Positions 14,103 to 14,321 of a DNA stretch of 14,321 nt are shown here, piece after piece. The notes below the pieces were generated by a model. That model did not search any database. It was not told the DNA's origin and was given only the letters and a program-made list of their open reading frames with translations. The stretch is from JAJDFU01 sp964641965 (GTDB lineage: Bacteria > Bacteroidota > Bacteroidia > Chitinophagales > Saprospiraceae). The stretch is from NCBI GenBank assembly GCA_964641965.1, contig CAZXLD010000072.1, forward strand, positions 1-14,321, in the 5' to 3' direction. Each line of letters opens with the position of its first letter. Within the stretch, counting starts at the first letter, position 1. The position numbers and the translations under genes are program-made.

Positions 14103-14115
14103 CAACACCGTTGCA
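14101..14115. promoter_or_regulatory. Operator copy 2 (perfect palindrome)
   Basis: TGCAAC-ACC-GTTGCA has perfect 6-bp arms around a 3-bp spacer and overlaps the end of the -7 element and the likely transcription start. The size and symmetry fit a dimeric TetR- or MarR-type regulator, but no such gene is in the window. Its centre is 38 bp from copy 1. Confidence 0.6.
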
Positions 14116-14133
14116 TTAAACTCTTGGTATCCA

Positions 14134-14321
14134 ATGATTCAAATCCAAAACACCTCCAAATCATTTAAGGGCGTACCAGCCGTACAAAACCTGAATCTAG
14201 AGGTTGGCGAGGGGGAAATATTGGGACTTCTGGGAGCAAATGGTGCCGGAAAATCCACTACCATTCATATGCTTTTGGGGTTTATCACTCCCGATTCAGG
14301 CACCGTAGCTATCTATGACAT
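14134..14321 (+). CDS. ABC transporter ATP-binding protein, N-terminal part (cut by window end)
   Basis: The first 62 residues of an ABC-type ATPase: MIQIQNTSKSFKGVPAVQNL, the Walker A motif GANGAGKST at 34-42 and LLGFITPDSGTVAIYD. The wording resembles exporters of the ABC-2/multidrug or antibiotic-resistance type, which pair a separate ATPase with a membrane subunit; the specific substrate cannot be inferred from this fragment. The ATG at 14134 is chosen because the conserved ABC start follows at once. The gene stands behind a promoter bracketed by two operator copies, so it is probably inducible. Signature motif, Walker B and permease lie beyond the window. Confidence 0.88.
   Translation, partial: MIQIQNTSKSFKGVPAVQNLNLEVGEGEILGLLGANGAGKSTTIHMLLGFITPDSGTVAIYD

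Overview
The window reads as chromosomal DNA of a Bacteroidota bacterium, probably Saprospiria-like. The lineage call is inferred from gene content (a stand-alone MnmD, a YjgR-type HerA ATPase, a Spo0M-like small protein, the Bacteroidota family usually mislabelled 'ABC transporter ATPase'), from the scarcity of Shine-Dalgarno sequences, and from a TTG-N19-TAnnTTTG promoter near the right edge. No rRNA, tRNA, CRISPR array, insertion sequence or prophage was seen. Most genes are housekeeping, with several small or degenerate genes between them.

Left part (1-3542, all +): the tail of a TPR protein overlaps a two-CCG-domain iron-sulfur/oxidoreductase protein. A 161-aa conserved protein, a Spo0M-like arrestin-fold protein and a class I photolyase that starts at TTG follow. 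The photolyase converges on a minus-strand pair (3551-5288): coaE (dephospho-CoA kinase) followed by a LOG-family nucleotide-binding protein, with overlapping reading frames.

Middle part (5427-10756): a membrane-anchored protein looks like a DNA/RNA non-specific endonuclease with its catalytic centre missing. It lies 20 nt before a HerA/YjgR-type ATPase. Next come an exported thioredoxin-like protein and ribD on the minus strand. A small HNH-AP2 protein with a damaged HNH site follows, with its stop codon directly abutting that of the convergent mnmD. Three convergent junctions (3542/3551, 7636/7644, 10081/10082) are 0-8 nt wide, and two of them carry palindromes that hold both stop codons.

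Right part (10848-14321): two small minus-strand genes were found by reading the sequence directly. One encodes a 50-aa lipoprotein. The other is a 40-codon reading frame whose stop lies inside the loop of a strong minus-strand terminator. pdhB (pyruvate dehydrogenase E1 beta) diverges from them. A 460-bp gene-poor spacer and an exported choloylglycine-hydrolase-family enzyme follow. Then comes a 304-bp spacer with hairpins, an open Cys-rich mini-frame and a promoter flanked by two copies of a TGCAAC-N3-GTTGCA-type operator. That promoter drives an ABC transporter ATPase cut by the window end.

I saw no complete new multi-gene system. The most promising leads are the core-deleted nuclease next to HerA, the tiny gene/terminator unit opposite pdhB, and the twin-operator promoter of the ABC transporter.
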